Assembly (NCBI GenBank): GCA_935421135.1
Contig: OW285188.1
Coordinates: 8,412,733 to 8,476,732, forward strand
DNA length: 64,000 nucleotides
From: Bugulina stolonifera
Lineage: Eukaryota > Bryozoa > Gymnolaemata > Cheilostomatida > Bugulidae
Direction of reading: 5' to 3'
Made by a program: the position numbers and the translations under genes. Shown here piece by piece: positions 46,657 through 59,900 of this stretch (position 1 is its first letter; every line of letters begins with the position of its first letter). The notes under the pieces are model-generated. The model did no database searches and had not been told where the DNA came from. It worked only from the letters and a program-made list of their open reading frames with translations.

Positions 46657-49600
46657 ATGGACTATCTCAGAATATGCTGTATTTTGCTCACACTTAACTA
46701 CAGTAAGTGCTATCAAAATGACTATTTAGAGTAATAGGTACATCTCTTTCTATCTTTATAACATCTATAAATGGTTACACTGTGCTAACCTATCAGTTAC
46801 AAGATTCATGTAGATTCTATGAACTTATATAGTGACTCGGGCTGGAAAGCATGAGGTCAGGTTAATAAAGGATATCAGAGCTAAATACGAATCCTACGAG
46901 AGACCAGCAGAAGACGACCACCAGCCTCTGATTGTCGAGTTCCAGATAACTTTGAGATCTATTATAGATGTGGTAAGCGTACGCCATCTACACATTGTTA
47001 CACATTGTTACGCATTGTTACGTATTTTACACATGTTACACATTGTTCCACATTGTTACACTCGCTACACATTGTTACACTCGCTACACATTGCTACATA
47101 TTGCTACACATACCATATATTGTTACACATGCTACACATTGTTACATATTGTTACACATACCACATATTGTTACACATGCTACACATTGTTACACATGCT
47201 ATTTATTGTAACACATGCTACACACTGTTATACATGCCACACTGGCTACACTTGCTGCATGTAAGCATCTACATAATTGTGTGTGTACATACACATAAGT
47301 ATATGTATATGTTGGCATACCTACATATACATACATAAGTGCATATACACAATGAAGTATAGTGCAAACATTCATGAAATTCACCATATTCTCAAAATAA
47401 TGAAATTATATACACAAACACCCAGCATGTATCCCTGTGGCATACTAAATTGTGCGCACAGAATGATAATTAGCTGTAGACCTACAATGTATATTGCATG
47501 CATAACCCAGAGGGCAACTACGCTGTAACCACACAAGTGCACTGTATATATAAGCTGGTATACTGGCTGGCTGGTTGGAATAATTGTTGCACATTGAGAT
47601 TATAATTTGATTAAACTTGATTACATATATTTTATTATTTTATTTTGCAGGATGAAAAGAATGAGCTGATTAACACCAATCTATGGTTGGAATATGTGAG
47701 TACTGTATATTATACAATCATAGTTTTGAACTATACAATATATACACGCATATATTATAACATCAAGTCATTGCGCTTATAATTATCACTATGTAGTTTG
47801 TATTAACACTTGAACAAAATTGAATGTTTATTTTGGACTGCATCGCTGTTGGCAGATATGGTATGACTACAAGTTAGCATGGAAACCCGAGGAATACGGG
47901 AATATTACAGAAATACGTTTACCAGAGAAGTTTGTGTGGAAACCGGACATTCTCATGTACAACAGGTACAGAAATGTGATATGCATGAATACTTGTAGTA
48001 TCGCCAGTGCACATCTGCGCAGACATGTACTGGTATAAGGGAGGTGGGAGCAGCTGGGTAAATCACTATAGTTTGAATCAGTGAGGACCATGCGAGGTGC
48101 CAGAAAGGGTGCCCATTGCACAGCCCCAAATAGTTTATACTTCCGGGATGGGTGTTGACTATTTCTCAATGCTCTCAATCATAGAATATTGAGAGTATTG
48201 GGTCAAGCCAATGCAAGTACAATGATGAATACATACATGTATATGTATAAGTCTACATCATTTACATGTACTGTAGCTTCTGTCGTAGGAGATGAGCTGT
48301 TGACAAAAATAATATTGAGTAATTGTGAAGATATTTGGACCAAAAATTTTAGGCTAAATATTTCTAAGCTGCCATCAAATGTTTTTATTCAGCGTTATTT
48401 TAGTGCAGAATGCGGAGCCACTGCATATAGCTGGGTCCAGGCTTGGGGCCAATACTTGAAAACGAATTCAATACCAATTTACTCTGTCATATTGGTCTGG
48501 TGAGGCTAATGTCCTATACCAATACCCAATATAGTATTGCATTGAATATAACCATCCATAAAGTATTGAAAGATAATTATAGTAGTTGACTGCAGGGCTG
48601 TGATACACCTTACTACCTGTTCTATAACATCAAGTAAAAAATAACTTTTGATATAAGCATATAGCCATGGCAGTGGCTTTAGTCTTGTACTCTTTGTGCT
48701 GCGGTCGGAGTTATTGCTTTATTTGTTTACAGTGCTGATCCAGCCTTCGACGGCAGCTACCCTGTCAATGTGGTCCTTTACAACACCGGCATGCTCACTC
48801 AGGGTCCACCAGGAATATTTACTAGCAGGTGCCCTATTGATATCAAGTGGTTTCCCTTTGATGACCAAGGCTGTGTCCTCAAGTTTGGTTCTTGGACATA
48901 CGACGGCACTAAAATCAATCTTCAGGTTAAGGGCAAGGAAAAGAAAGGAAGTCTCGAAGGTTACTCTAAGAATGGAGAATGGGATCTTCTCGGTATAATG
49001 CACTAAGATCTTGTGAAATGGTTTTCTTATATTTTGCACTCTTTCTCATAAAACAGTTTAAATTCTAGAAAAGTCTACAAGGCATACAATGTGACTTGGT
49101 GCGTCTTAACTTTCAAGTTGTGTTTAAATCAGCAACCGATATCCTCTTATGATCTCATCACTGAGAACTGCAGAAATTGAACCACATGACTACCACTCAG
49201 TGTACAGGTACTGTGCCCTGTGTGGTAGTTCAGCTGGTGTAGCAATATTGTATTCTGTCTATTGTACTAGACGATTAGGTTCCGTAGAGACTTGGGTTCA
49301 AGGCTCTAAAGTATAAAATTTTGGGCAAGGGCAGGCTAATTTGACAAATGTCAGCTCTGAAATCAATTCCTTGCAGAAGGGAGAAAATAATAATAACACA
49401 TAAATAGTGTGCTCTATTATTTTAGGTGTACCACTGAAACGTAACGTGGTGCTGTACGACTGCTGTCCCGACAATCCATATATTGACATCACATACACGA
49501 TAAAGATCAGGAGGAGAAAGCTTTACTACATCGTAAACATGATTATACCGTGTCTAATGTTGGCAGGGTTGACCTTGGTTACATTCACTATACCACCAGA

Positions 49601-51943
49601 TGCTGGAGAGAAAATCTCTTTTGGTAAGCTGCAAAATCTATTATTATGTCAACAAATTCTACACGGTAAAATTAGTTATATGTTTCAAATGAAATAAAAG
49701 CTCTTATAACAATAATATGGTACAGAATAGCAATAACATAAATAATGTCAAGATGGTGATAAAGTATTCAGGCAAACTTAACTAAATATTATACAGAGCA
49801 TAAAATACTTGTATTGCATTTATACATGTGCACGTATATCAAATGGAAACATTATATTATAATGTTTCCATTTGATATACGTGCACATGTATAAATGCAA
49901 TACAAGTATTTTATGCTCTGTATAATATTTAGTTAAGTTTACCTAAATACTTTATTACCATCTTGACATTATTATGTATTTAATTTAACTCTAAGGGTAA
50001 ACAGTGATCAAGTTTTCATCTTACTAAAATCTCCTAGATTACATGCTAAACTAAACTGGTTACCATGGTTACCATGGGGTTACCATGGAGTCAGTGAGCT
50101 ACTCATGCTATTCCTAGGTGTGACTATTCTTCTCTCACTCACTGTGTTCTTATTGATGGTGGCCGAAGCTCTTCCTGCCTCCTCAGATGCTGTTCCTCTA
50201 ATTGGTAAGTCAGCAACCCCTTAGAACACTTTTACAATGAGCTAGAAGCAGTCTCTATACTGTTGCTGACCACTTGGTCAATGTTTCCATGTGTTTTGTA
50301 GCCCTATATTTCAGTGCTGTCATGTTGCTAAACGCTGCCTCTGTCATATTCACCGTCCTAGTACTCAATTACCACCACAGAACTTCAGAAACCCACACTA
50401 TGCCACGATGGGTAAGTTTGCCTTTATTCTCTTATGTGTATATTCATGTATTATAAGAATTAAATATGCAATAAATGAAGGGTAGACAAAAACAGTTATA
50501 CAGTGCTGAAATATTTAACACCATCCCACACACGGTTTGCTGCCAGTTTTCTCAGCATACCTGCAGACAACACCGCGAGATGTCAGCATGTTTTCTAATG
50601 CACAATCACTTATTTTGGACTATATAGTGATATTGAGAGACTACTTAATGCTTATCATTGGGCAGTAAAACGGCACTGACTCGTCCTAATGTTAGAAAAT
50701 GCATTTCAAATCTGGCACTAAAGATACCAGTCTGCAGCATGTACATGTACATGGTTATAGTATAAGTTTGTTGTTAAGGTTTGATTTGAGTACGGAGATT
50801 CATCTCTTGCATAATATGCACCGTTAGGGCTGTGTTTACAAGTCATGCTGCCGTAGCATCTACAGTGAGTGTTCACTATTTACTTTCTTCTATGGCAGGT
50901 AAAGAGAGGTATTTGTGAATGGTTGGCATGGATACTGAGGATGAAGCGGCCAGGACACACTTTTACACCCGACTTCTGGTGTCTCAAGGGAAGAGAGAGT
51001 AACATTGACTCTGAGAGCAGTGATAGTAATTGTAAAAGATTATTAGCAGAGGAAATGGATACACTTACTCCAACAGTAGCTGTACCGGCAGTTGGAGAGT
51101 GCGCTCGAGGAGACTCCACAAGATTGAGCAAGGTTTGTAATAGTATTATGTACGCTGTACCACACTGATATCAATATCCCCATTATTTCTGAGTGACACT
51201 GGAAAAGTTAGTATTTCAGATGCCATGTTTATTAGTTGAGCATAGAGATCAAAGCAATAACCTCACAATGTTGTAGTTACTCTCCAGTAATCTGCAAACA
51301 TTTACGTGCTCCGTAACCTTTTGACCATATCAATAGATGCTGTAAAAAATTCCACAAGAAGCTAACATAGTTTTTAGTTGGCCCATGGAGCATGGAGTGT
51401 TCCAAGTTATTGATCAAAATGAGGAGTTGTCTTTTTCCTCTTTGTTTCCTCTATTTTCAAAATACAGAAAGGAGTTAAATTGGAAGAGAACAATTTCTTA
51501 GATTCAGCAGCTTGTGAGTATCAATGACTAAGAACCACAACATTCATAATGAGCTGCATATACAAAAAATAAAACAATAGTTTTTACATGTGTACAATTA
51601 CAAAGAGCTATTATCCAAGAAATTAAAACATCACCAATAATATCTAAACCTCGCTAACCTATTCCAATTTTTATTGTAGAGAAGATTTGAATATGCAAAT
51701 GGTGGGGAATGTATGCACTCACGCTGTGAACTTAGACTGAGATCTATACTCAAAGAGCTCAAGTTCATTACAGATAAGATGAAAGCTCAGGATGAAGACG
51801 ACCAGATAACTAGTGACTGGAAGTTTGCTGGGACAGTGATTGACAGATTTCTACTCTGGTTCTTTGCTATCGCCACTGTTTTGGCATCGGTGTCAATCTT
51901 ACTGGCAGCACCTACTATGTTCAGTCCAACAGAGTCATTGTAA
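46657..51943 (+). CDS. Cys-loop ligand-gated ion channel, nicotinic-receptor-like, gene 2
   Basis: Ten coding exons: 46657-46702, 46833-46972, 47651-47695, 47856-47965, 48733-48992, 49426-49623, 50118-50204, 50302-50411, 50899-51132, 51680-51943; 497 residues. Exons 2-8 equal those of gene 1 in length (140, 45, 110, 260, 198, 87, 110 nt) and phase, so the pair arose by tandem duplication. The first 16 residues form a signal peptide. The Cys-loop is C147-C161. Aromatic-box residues W79, Y112, W168, Y211 and Y219 and the vicinal C213-C214 are all present. M2 follows GEKISFG and resembles the cation channel lining of alpha7-type subunits. Divergence from gene 1 is concentrated in the N-terminus, the loop after the first Trp of the ligand-binding domain, and the M3-M4 cytoplasmic loop. 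M4 and the amphipathic helix before it are almost identical. Ligand and stoichiometry are inferred. Confidence 0.94.
46984..47250. repeat. Minisatellite in intron 2 of receptor gene 2
   Basis: Imperfect array of gttacacattgttacacatgc-type units starting 12 bp after the exon 2 donor. Open frames across it are by-products. Confidence 0.85.
49215..49320 (+). mobile_element. Probable tRNA-derived SINE head
   Basis: TGGTAGTTCAGCTGG (49224-49238) is a good tRNA A box and GGGTTCAAGGC (49294-49304) a good B box, with about 55-60 bp between them. The region does not fold as an ordinary tRNA by inspection, so a SINE is preferred. It lies in intron 5 of receptor gene 2. The 3' tail and target duplication were not identified. 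Confidence 0.5.
49735..49980. repeat. Large near-perfect palindrome in receptor gene 2
   Basis: Two ~120-bp arms are inverted copies centred on base 49857 with a one-base spacer. By eye only a few mismatches occur, in the outer parts. It lies wholly in intron 6. It could be a fold-back DNA transposon or a recent inverted duplication. Confidence 0.9.
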
Positions 51944-53901
51944 GTAGCTTGAGGTCCACATTGTCAGTACAGCCTGTGATCCAATGTCTACCCAAAATTT
52001 TCAACACTCTAGTCAAACCTACTAGATGATTTAAGGAATCAGAATGTGTACAAAGAATACATTTTACTAAATTTACTTCGAAAAATTCTATTGGGCATTC
52101 TCAACATAATTATGCACTACTTTTGTTAGTCTATAATGGTAAATGTACATTTTATGCAACGCAGGGTATATCTGCATTGAGAATGCTCGATGCATTTGAT
52201 GGCATTTCAAAAAATTAAATTAAAATTTCTAAATAGTATTTCATTCCTGACCTAATCATGCCACAAAGTGTATATAGCTCATATGCAGTGACGTTTCTAT
52301 AAGAAAAATATTTGTAGTGTTTCAATTATAGCCAGTTTTGTTTCTTCAAGGCCTGAATTATTGAAAAATTCAGAACTTTGGATCTTTGGCTGACCCTGCG
52401 ATCCTATTGTTCCATTTTTCAGTATGACCAAGCTCTATGTATCTATATCATCCATTATTACTCAGCATGACTAAGCACAACTTAGTAAACATTTATGCTA
52501 TTACATTCATTATTATTCAGGCCTCTAGAAGAGTAGACGACCCCTACACATAACTGGGAAGACCTCACTATATACTGCTCAGTGATTACTATTCGCCGTG
52601 TGAACATGGATGAACAACTGCTTCACTCCATATCACACTCCTATATAGCCTACTCACTTCATAGCAGTGTAACAGAGCACCCGAGTTTTCCATTCCCATG
52701 GTACTAATTAGCTTACGGTGACCTTGACCTAGCCTACATTTAGCTTTGTATTACTCAGTCCCTCATCTGCTAAATTATTCTGTGACATCATAATTATGTA
52801 ATGTAATATTACCTTTACTAACGAATACACACGTATTTTGGCAAGTAATAGTTTTACCTGTATTGCATGTAAGACCTTTATTATTATCATTTTGGTTGGG
52901 AGATAATAATATATTCACAGTAATAAATAAATATTACGAGTTTGGTGCTTTGAAAAAAGACAGAAAAATGTATATTTTTGATTTCTGGAAGTATATTTTA
53001 TACAAAAGGGAAGTACAAAATACATACATGTATAATAACAGAAGTAGATGTAAGTGGCTCAAAGCTAAGCTATAAGTTTCAAAAACTATCCAAGAAGTCT
53101 AAAAGTGATGTCTATTATTCATGATTAATTGTAAAATTTCTTTTACAAATAAACAATGCTGTCATACAGTTGAGTGGGTATGTATAATGTAATGTTGTTT
53201 ATAAAATAGAGTGTTTTCATTGGAGTTGTTCCCTCCTCACGAAGAGAACAAGAGAGAGGACAACTACAAACTGCTACATACAAGCCTATGATGTGTTGTA
53301 CTAAATGTATATACTAATTAAATCAAATAACTAGTAGATAATATTTTGAAAACAGTGGTGTAAAAGCATATTATAAGAACATTACTTTGCTGTAAAACAG
53401 CCAAAAGTTTTGGGTTTATTAAAAATTAACAAATGATATTACACAAAATATTAAGTCTAGAAGCCTTGAGCCATTTGTGATGCAAAATTCTGCCCTTTTG
53501 TGATTTCCATGTCAGCTAACATGTGACATACAGTGTGATTAGTGATTGCAATATTCCCATATTTGTACCGTGCAAAGGAATTTGCTAAAAGTGCCAATAT
53601 AAATTTATCACCATATCAAAAGTAAGTCACAAAGCTAAATCTGAATAAGTATGTTGAACTCAATTCAAATAATTCTAAATAATCACACAAATACAGTGCT
53701 ATGGAAAAGGAAAAATGAAGGACAAAATAAAAATTTTAAATAAAATGCATACATGTACATCGTATTTACAAGAGGTTGTCACTGCTCACTACAAAGCAAG
53801 CAGTGAGTAGTGATATAGTTACTGATGGTGTGCCACCAATAACCTAACACTGTAATCACCAGCACAAAAATTATAACATGGACTCACCACTTGACCTAGA
53901 T
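51944..53901. other. Intergenic region between convergent genes
   Basis: Between the stop of receptor gene 2 (plus) and the stop of the phosphatase gene (minus). No coding sequence recognised. AATAAA-type signals near 52923 (plus) and 53414 (minus, tttatt on the plus strand) are possible 3' ends. Confidence 0.45.
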
Positions 53902-56900
53902 TCACAGAGTGTCTGCTCTGACCATGTGCTCAGGAGATCGAGGTAGCGTATTAATACGCCTTACATTGGCGAATGTATTCATAGGAAACTCTCCATTGGA
54001 TGCCCCTTCATTTCCCCTTTCATCTTCGAGCTGAGGCTGACATAGTTGTAACATGCTATTATACAACAACCGGTAGTCATTCTGCAAGCACAGAGAATGC
54101 AGTGAAGGTTTATATCATAACGGAAGCACACAGTTATCTCATATAATGTACATATACTGTACATATACTGTACATATACTGTACATATACTGTACATATA
54201 CTGTACATATACTGTACATATACTGTACATATACTGTACATATACTGTACATATACTGTACATATACTGTACATATACTGTACATATACTGTACATATAC
54301 TGTACATATACTGTACATATACTGTACATATACTGTACATATACTGTACATATACTGTACATATACTGTACATATACTGTACATATACTGTACATATACT
54401 GTACATATACTGTACATATACTGTACATATACTGTACATATACTGTACATATACTGTACATATACTGTACATATACTGTACATATACTGTACATATAAAT
54501 GTAATTTACACATGAAATGGAAGACTTGCCGACAGAAATGTGAATCTAACAACTACATAATCATAGCCTACCTACTACTAAAATCATCAGACTATTGTTC
54601 TTCAGATTTTTGACACATAATTTTGGGGCTATAGAGTGAGATGAACCATAAGCAATACATATTATATTTGACCACAGATCCAGTTTGTTAGAACCAAAGT
54701 GATAACAACTCTTAAAATATGGCAGGTAAATAATACATATATTTATTGTAGATTATAATATAATGTAGTTTACCTGCGCCTCCCACACACCAGGCCTCTT
54801 CATGTGGTATAAGTAGGCTAAGGAGTACAGATCTACTGTGCTATCATGGTGATATTGATTGTATAGAGTATAGAGAGCACAGAACTGGGCAGCTGCCTTC
54901 CCTCCGTACCTTCAACATCAGAGGGCAGACATATTACATCAATGGGCAGTTTACTTAACTGCATTGGAACATCCACATAAAAGTACACATTAGTATGCAT
55001 CAACCACACTATACAATGGTTGTATATGATGGTAACACTTACACTACTTGTCTATGACATAATAAGGGGCTGTATATGATGGTAACACTTACTTGTCTAT
55101 GACTATGATAGGCCCTGTCTGGTTCCTCTTAGTTGAGTGCCACTTGTTAACCACTTCTAAGAACTGGAACACTCCATCACTATAACTCTGTGTCTCCGTG
55201 TAAGCCTCAGGCCAGCAGGTTATAGAAAACATACGGGTCAACATCTCATAGTTGTCCTGTAACAACATTCGGGCACTTAGGCTAATTCATATATTGATAT
55301 TGGGATATAACTTGAGACGATCACGTACACATACAGTGAAAACTTGTTATGATAGGGGTTGAGATAATTGGATACAAACCTGTTTGGACTCGAGCTGGAA
55401 GTCCCTAATGATCAAGTCTGTAGTGTCTAGATTCTCCTTTGTGAGTGTTAGTTTGAATGAGGACTTGTGTGACCAATCAGTTGGCTCCTCTTTGGGTCTA
55501 TAGAAAGTGACACAGTCCTCTTCACCCACATTGGACAACATGACCAGGGTCATTGAGTTCTACAACATATATAACTAGGGTCATAGATATCTACAGAATA
55601 TATAACAAGTGCCATTGAGTTCTACAATATACATGTATATTAACTAGAGTTATTGAGTACATCAATAATACAGTAATACAATACAATAATGCAGTATCTA
55701 GTATGATATACAGTATATACTATACGTATACTCTAACCTGCATGTACATGTACACCTGCTATATTGTAGTTACAGGTATAACCTGTCCTAATCCACCAAC
55801 AAATTTTATGAGTACTGAATTCCACTGCACACCCCACATTTACAACCTACACATGTGTGCCTTGTCCAAGAACAAGTGACTGGTCTCCATCTAAAACTCT
55901 CAAAGAGTAGCGAATAATTTGGCAATCAAAATTTCATTTGAAGAACATGACAAACGTTGTACAAAAGCCCCACACGACCGTTTATATTCTACTTTTAAGG
56001 ATACCTCTTAAAGCACCAAGAATGCTTACAAGCAACATAATGTTTCATACCACAATGTCTAACAAGTAGTGGATTACTATAATAATGGTCAGTCTATCAC
56101 CGTGACTCAACACTTCTTCTTTGAACTGCTGTACAGACAACTCCAATGTGAGCAACTAGTGGAGAGTTGGGTGAGCATTCTAGGGTGTTTCGACCTTCAC
56201 ACTTTCTCATTAGTGGCTTAATTACATTTGACCAACCAATGACTACTGAGATGACAAACCAATGACCATTGAATTGACTAGCCAATGACCATTGAGATGA
56301 ACAACCAATGACTACTGAGGTGACCATCAACATACCTGATCCCACACCATTCTCCAGAAGTCATACTCTGTGTTGGCGGCTGGATGTTGGGTTATGATGA
56401 ACTCCTTGTTCTGGAAGTAGCCATGGAGATATGTAGCATTGATATAGTCAGACCCATTCTCCCCTGGTATCTTGGGTAGCTTTACTCTACTGGAGTTATC
56501 CACTGTATAAAATAACCATACAATATAAAACTATCTCTACATCTTCAGCTAACTGACTACTACGACATATTATGCAAATAATGACTGCTCACAGTTTTTG
56601 TACCGGCAAAATTCGAAGCAAATTGTGAATGAGTGTTTAAAAGTCCAGCCATCATAATCGAAGCAGTATCGCACTGAATTTTACCAAAAGTTGCGCTTGT
56701 ATGAACTGGGCACTAAATACAACACAAGCCATGTATAGCATAGCTCTAGCTACCAACAAGGGGCAACTTATTATTTCCAGCAGATGCTAGATAACAATAT
56801 ACAGATGTTTACATGGGGTTCATGCATAAGATGTATGTGAATATAATACTATCATAGTACATATTTGACTTACAGGGTATATACGACATGCATCTATTCT

Positions 56901-59900
56901 TATCTTGGTTGACATCTAACGTGGCAGAGTATGTCAGGTGCTTTGCAGGTGACCACTTGACAATTGTCTTATACTGTTTCTCTAGAATAGTCTCAGCGGA
57001 GCTGTCAAAGTTAGAGTCCAGCTCGTCTATGACTGTTTTAAACTTCTTTGGTTGGATATCGGTACCTCCTCCACTCTCAATGAAATTGAGTAGAGCGTCG
57101 TGTATGAATATATACTGATCCTATATCATTAAACAAGAAGTAGTCAACCAATCAGATGCCTGGATTATCATTAGTCAACCAATCAGATTCCTGTATTATC
57201 AAAGGCTATAACAGCGTCTGGAACTAGTAACATGTAATAGGTTAGAGAGCCATAACAAGTTAACATTATCTGAAAGTTGATGTACCACAATCGAGTGCCT
57301 CACAAACTCTAAACACTCTATGCACTGAAAGCAGTTTAAGAAATAGAATAAAAATTTAGTTTAAATACAATATATATAGTAATGAGGAGCTAGACAGGGA
57401 AGTGAGAGTATGATGTGGGAGTCGTTACCTCCGTCTGCACCATGTGATTGCGTAGTCCTCTGGTGTGTCTGAGAAATCCGAGTACATTTACTGTTCTCTT
57501 CTGCATTATCTGTTTCATCATGGCCTCTAAGACTATGTAAGTACCAGTTCTACCTACCCCGGCACTGCAAAGTATACGTACAAGTGACAAGTATGTGTAG
57601 ACAATCACACTACATATATCTCTGCAAACACTACTAACTAATACACAGAACACAGTAAACGCCATGTAGATTAGATTCAAGTAGGTCTATAAAATGATGG
57701 TAAACGCACAATCAACTATTTCTTAAAATTTATAACAGTTTATAACAGGTTATCAATGCTAATTGCTCAATCCACAATCTCAGAGAATGATGAAATTGTG
57801 CAGACATGAAGAACCAGGTATGGTTACCTGCAGTGCACCACAATGGGGCCACCATTTGCCGGATTAGATGAACAAGATCTCTTCACAAATGCTAGGACAG
57901 GAAGTGTATACTCCGGGATGCCGTGGTCAGGCCACTCCATGTAGTGGTACTGAACTATGACCTTTACTATCTGATTCTTCTACAATCGAATGATGGCATA
58001 GCTTTAGTAACTACAATCCCACTACATTAGGGGAAGGGAAGTAACTTTCAAGTTGTCAAAAACAAACCGCCAACCCACCACCTTTGAGTATCACAACTCT
58101 GAACTTAAAGATACAGTAACTAATAATTCTGGATAGAAATGGGAATTCTAGCGTAAGCCTAAGACCTCATGAACAAGATATCCACGGCAGACCTGCCCAC
58201 ACTTTTCTGTATATTCACTTGTTCAATATTACACTTCTCCAAAGGCTACCCAAAAGATTCTCTTAGCAGTAGCTAATGAATACACATGGGTTTCATATAA
58301 TATGTTCTACATTATTTTCCATACTAGGCCAGCATGTGCTGAAGTTGTCCTTGATAGGAGGTTAATCTTCACTAGATCACAAGCATATATGATAGAGTTC
58401 TAGCGAAGATATAACACATCAGTCAGCCTATTAGCAACTACATGTATTATTCACTTGTTACTGGCGTCAAACCAACATCCACATAGCTGAATATCAAAGT
58501 TGAATCACCAAAAGTTTAGAGAACCACAAAACTATTAGAAAAACACTGGCCGTACAGTAAGATATTCGATCTCTGCATGAGATTTTCTTCAAGCTGAGAA
58601 TCAAGGATGAGCCACTAGTAAGTCAGCCAGTGTATAGTTATAGACACGTAGAAAGTTGAGCGCATACTAGTAATAGGTGATGATTTCATAGCTCATGGCG
58701 TTAAGTAACTATACATAATATTAGACATAGCAAAGATATAATAGTGTGCATTTAGTGAGCATTTAGTGTCATGTAACATTAATCATTGCCTTTACCTGTG
58801 GGTTGGAACCAAAGAGCTACAATTGATTATAGATTACTACCCAGCTGTTCTCACACCTACACTAAACGCTCGCCTACACACTGCTACATTCAAGGCTGTT
58901 TGCTCATTTTTATTTTCCCGGGCAAATCGGTGGTTGATTGTTCGCTACACAAAGACCAACATGTAGGTATCACGTTGGTATCACGAAGCACTGTTGTAAT
59001 TGGCTATTATTAGCTAAACGACTCCCATTACACAATGTATCAGAAGTCACCCATAGAACCATGCCAATAAACAACGAAGTCAACTAGTCGGAGTCAACTA
59101 GTCGAAGGTTAGTGGCTTCTAGTGGAGCCAAGTTTCAAACTGGACAGTGTCACATGACGTATCCCCACAATGCCGTGGGAGAGAAAACTTTCAAAATACA
59201 CAGTGATTATAAAATAACAGAATGAAGATGGAAGGTCAAAGTGTTAACATTTTTCAAAAAAGTCACTTTTGTGGAAGTTTCTGTTCCTTATAGCTGCCTA
59301 CACAACGGAGCTGAAAGAGGAATTTACGTCTAATCGAGTGACAATGGCAATACACAATCTTACACCATACTTCGACTGCTAGATATTTTACCTTCTTGTT
59401 GACTTTAGACTTTTTGAGGGTAAATCTTCGTATAGTCCAGTAGGCCAGTTCCTCTACGCTGAGGAGAGAGACGGTCATCGTGCCGTACTTAGCCTCGCCG
59501 CTGTCTGGCCAGTACAGCTCACATTTCTTCTTGTATTTCTCGTATACGTTGGTGATCATAACTATAACACTGCTGTTGTTCTCCCAGATCATTCTCCAGA
59601 AGTCCTCCAGGGTGTTGGGTAGAGGACCCTGCGTGGCTATGAATGCTTTTGTCTTATCGTAACTCTGCAAAAATCATAGTATTGTAATGCTTTGTACTTA
59701 GGGTTTCACACGGGTTCCGATGCTAGCACGAGTGTGGGAAGTACTTGGTAGTGGTAGTGGGCTGCCAAGATAAACTTCCACACATTACATAAAGAATGAA
59801 CAGTTAAGTAAGCTCTTGTAGTTATTGTAGAGAACGTAGGCCGATGCTTGGACTCATTAAAGAGCCAAGCGTCGATGTAGGTCCGATGGTTTGGACTCTG

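Noticed and set aside
51468..51513. Possible extra exon in the cytoplasmic loop of receptor gene 2
   Set aside because: It is 46 nt, not a multiple of three, between two phase-0 junctions, so inclusion would shift the frame; gene 1 has no counterpart.
54139..54613. Open frames of 110-170 codons on both strands
   Set aside because: They are produced by the 11-bp array; all frames are open because the unit has no stop in them, and the peptides are simple repeats.
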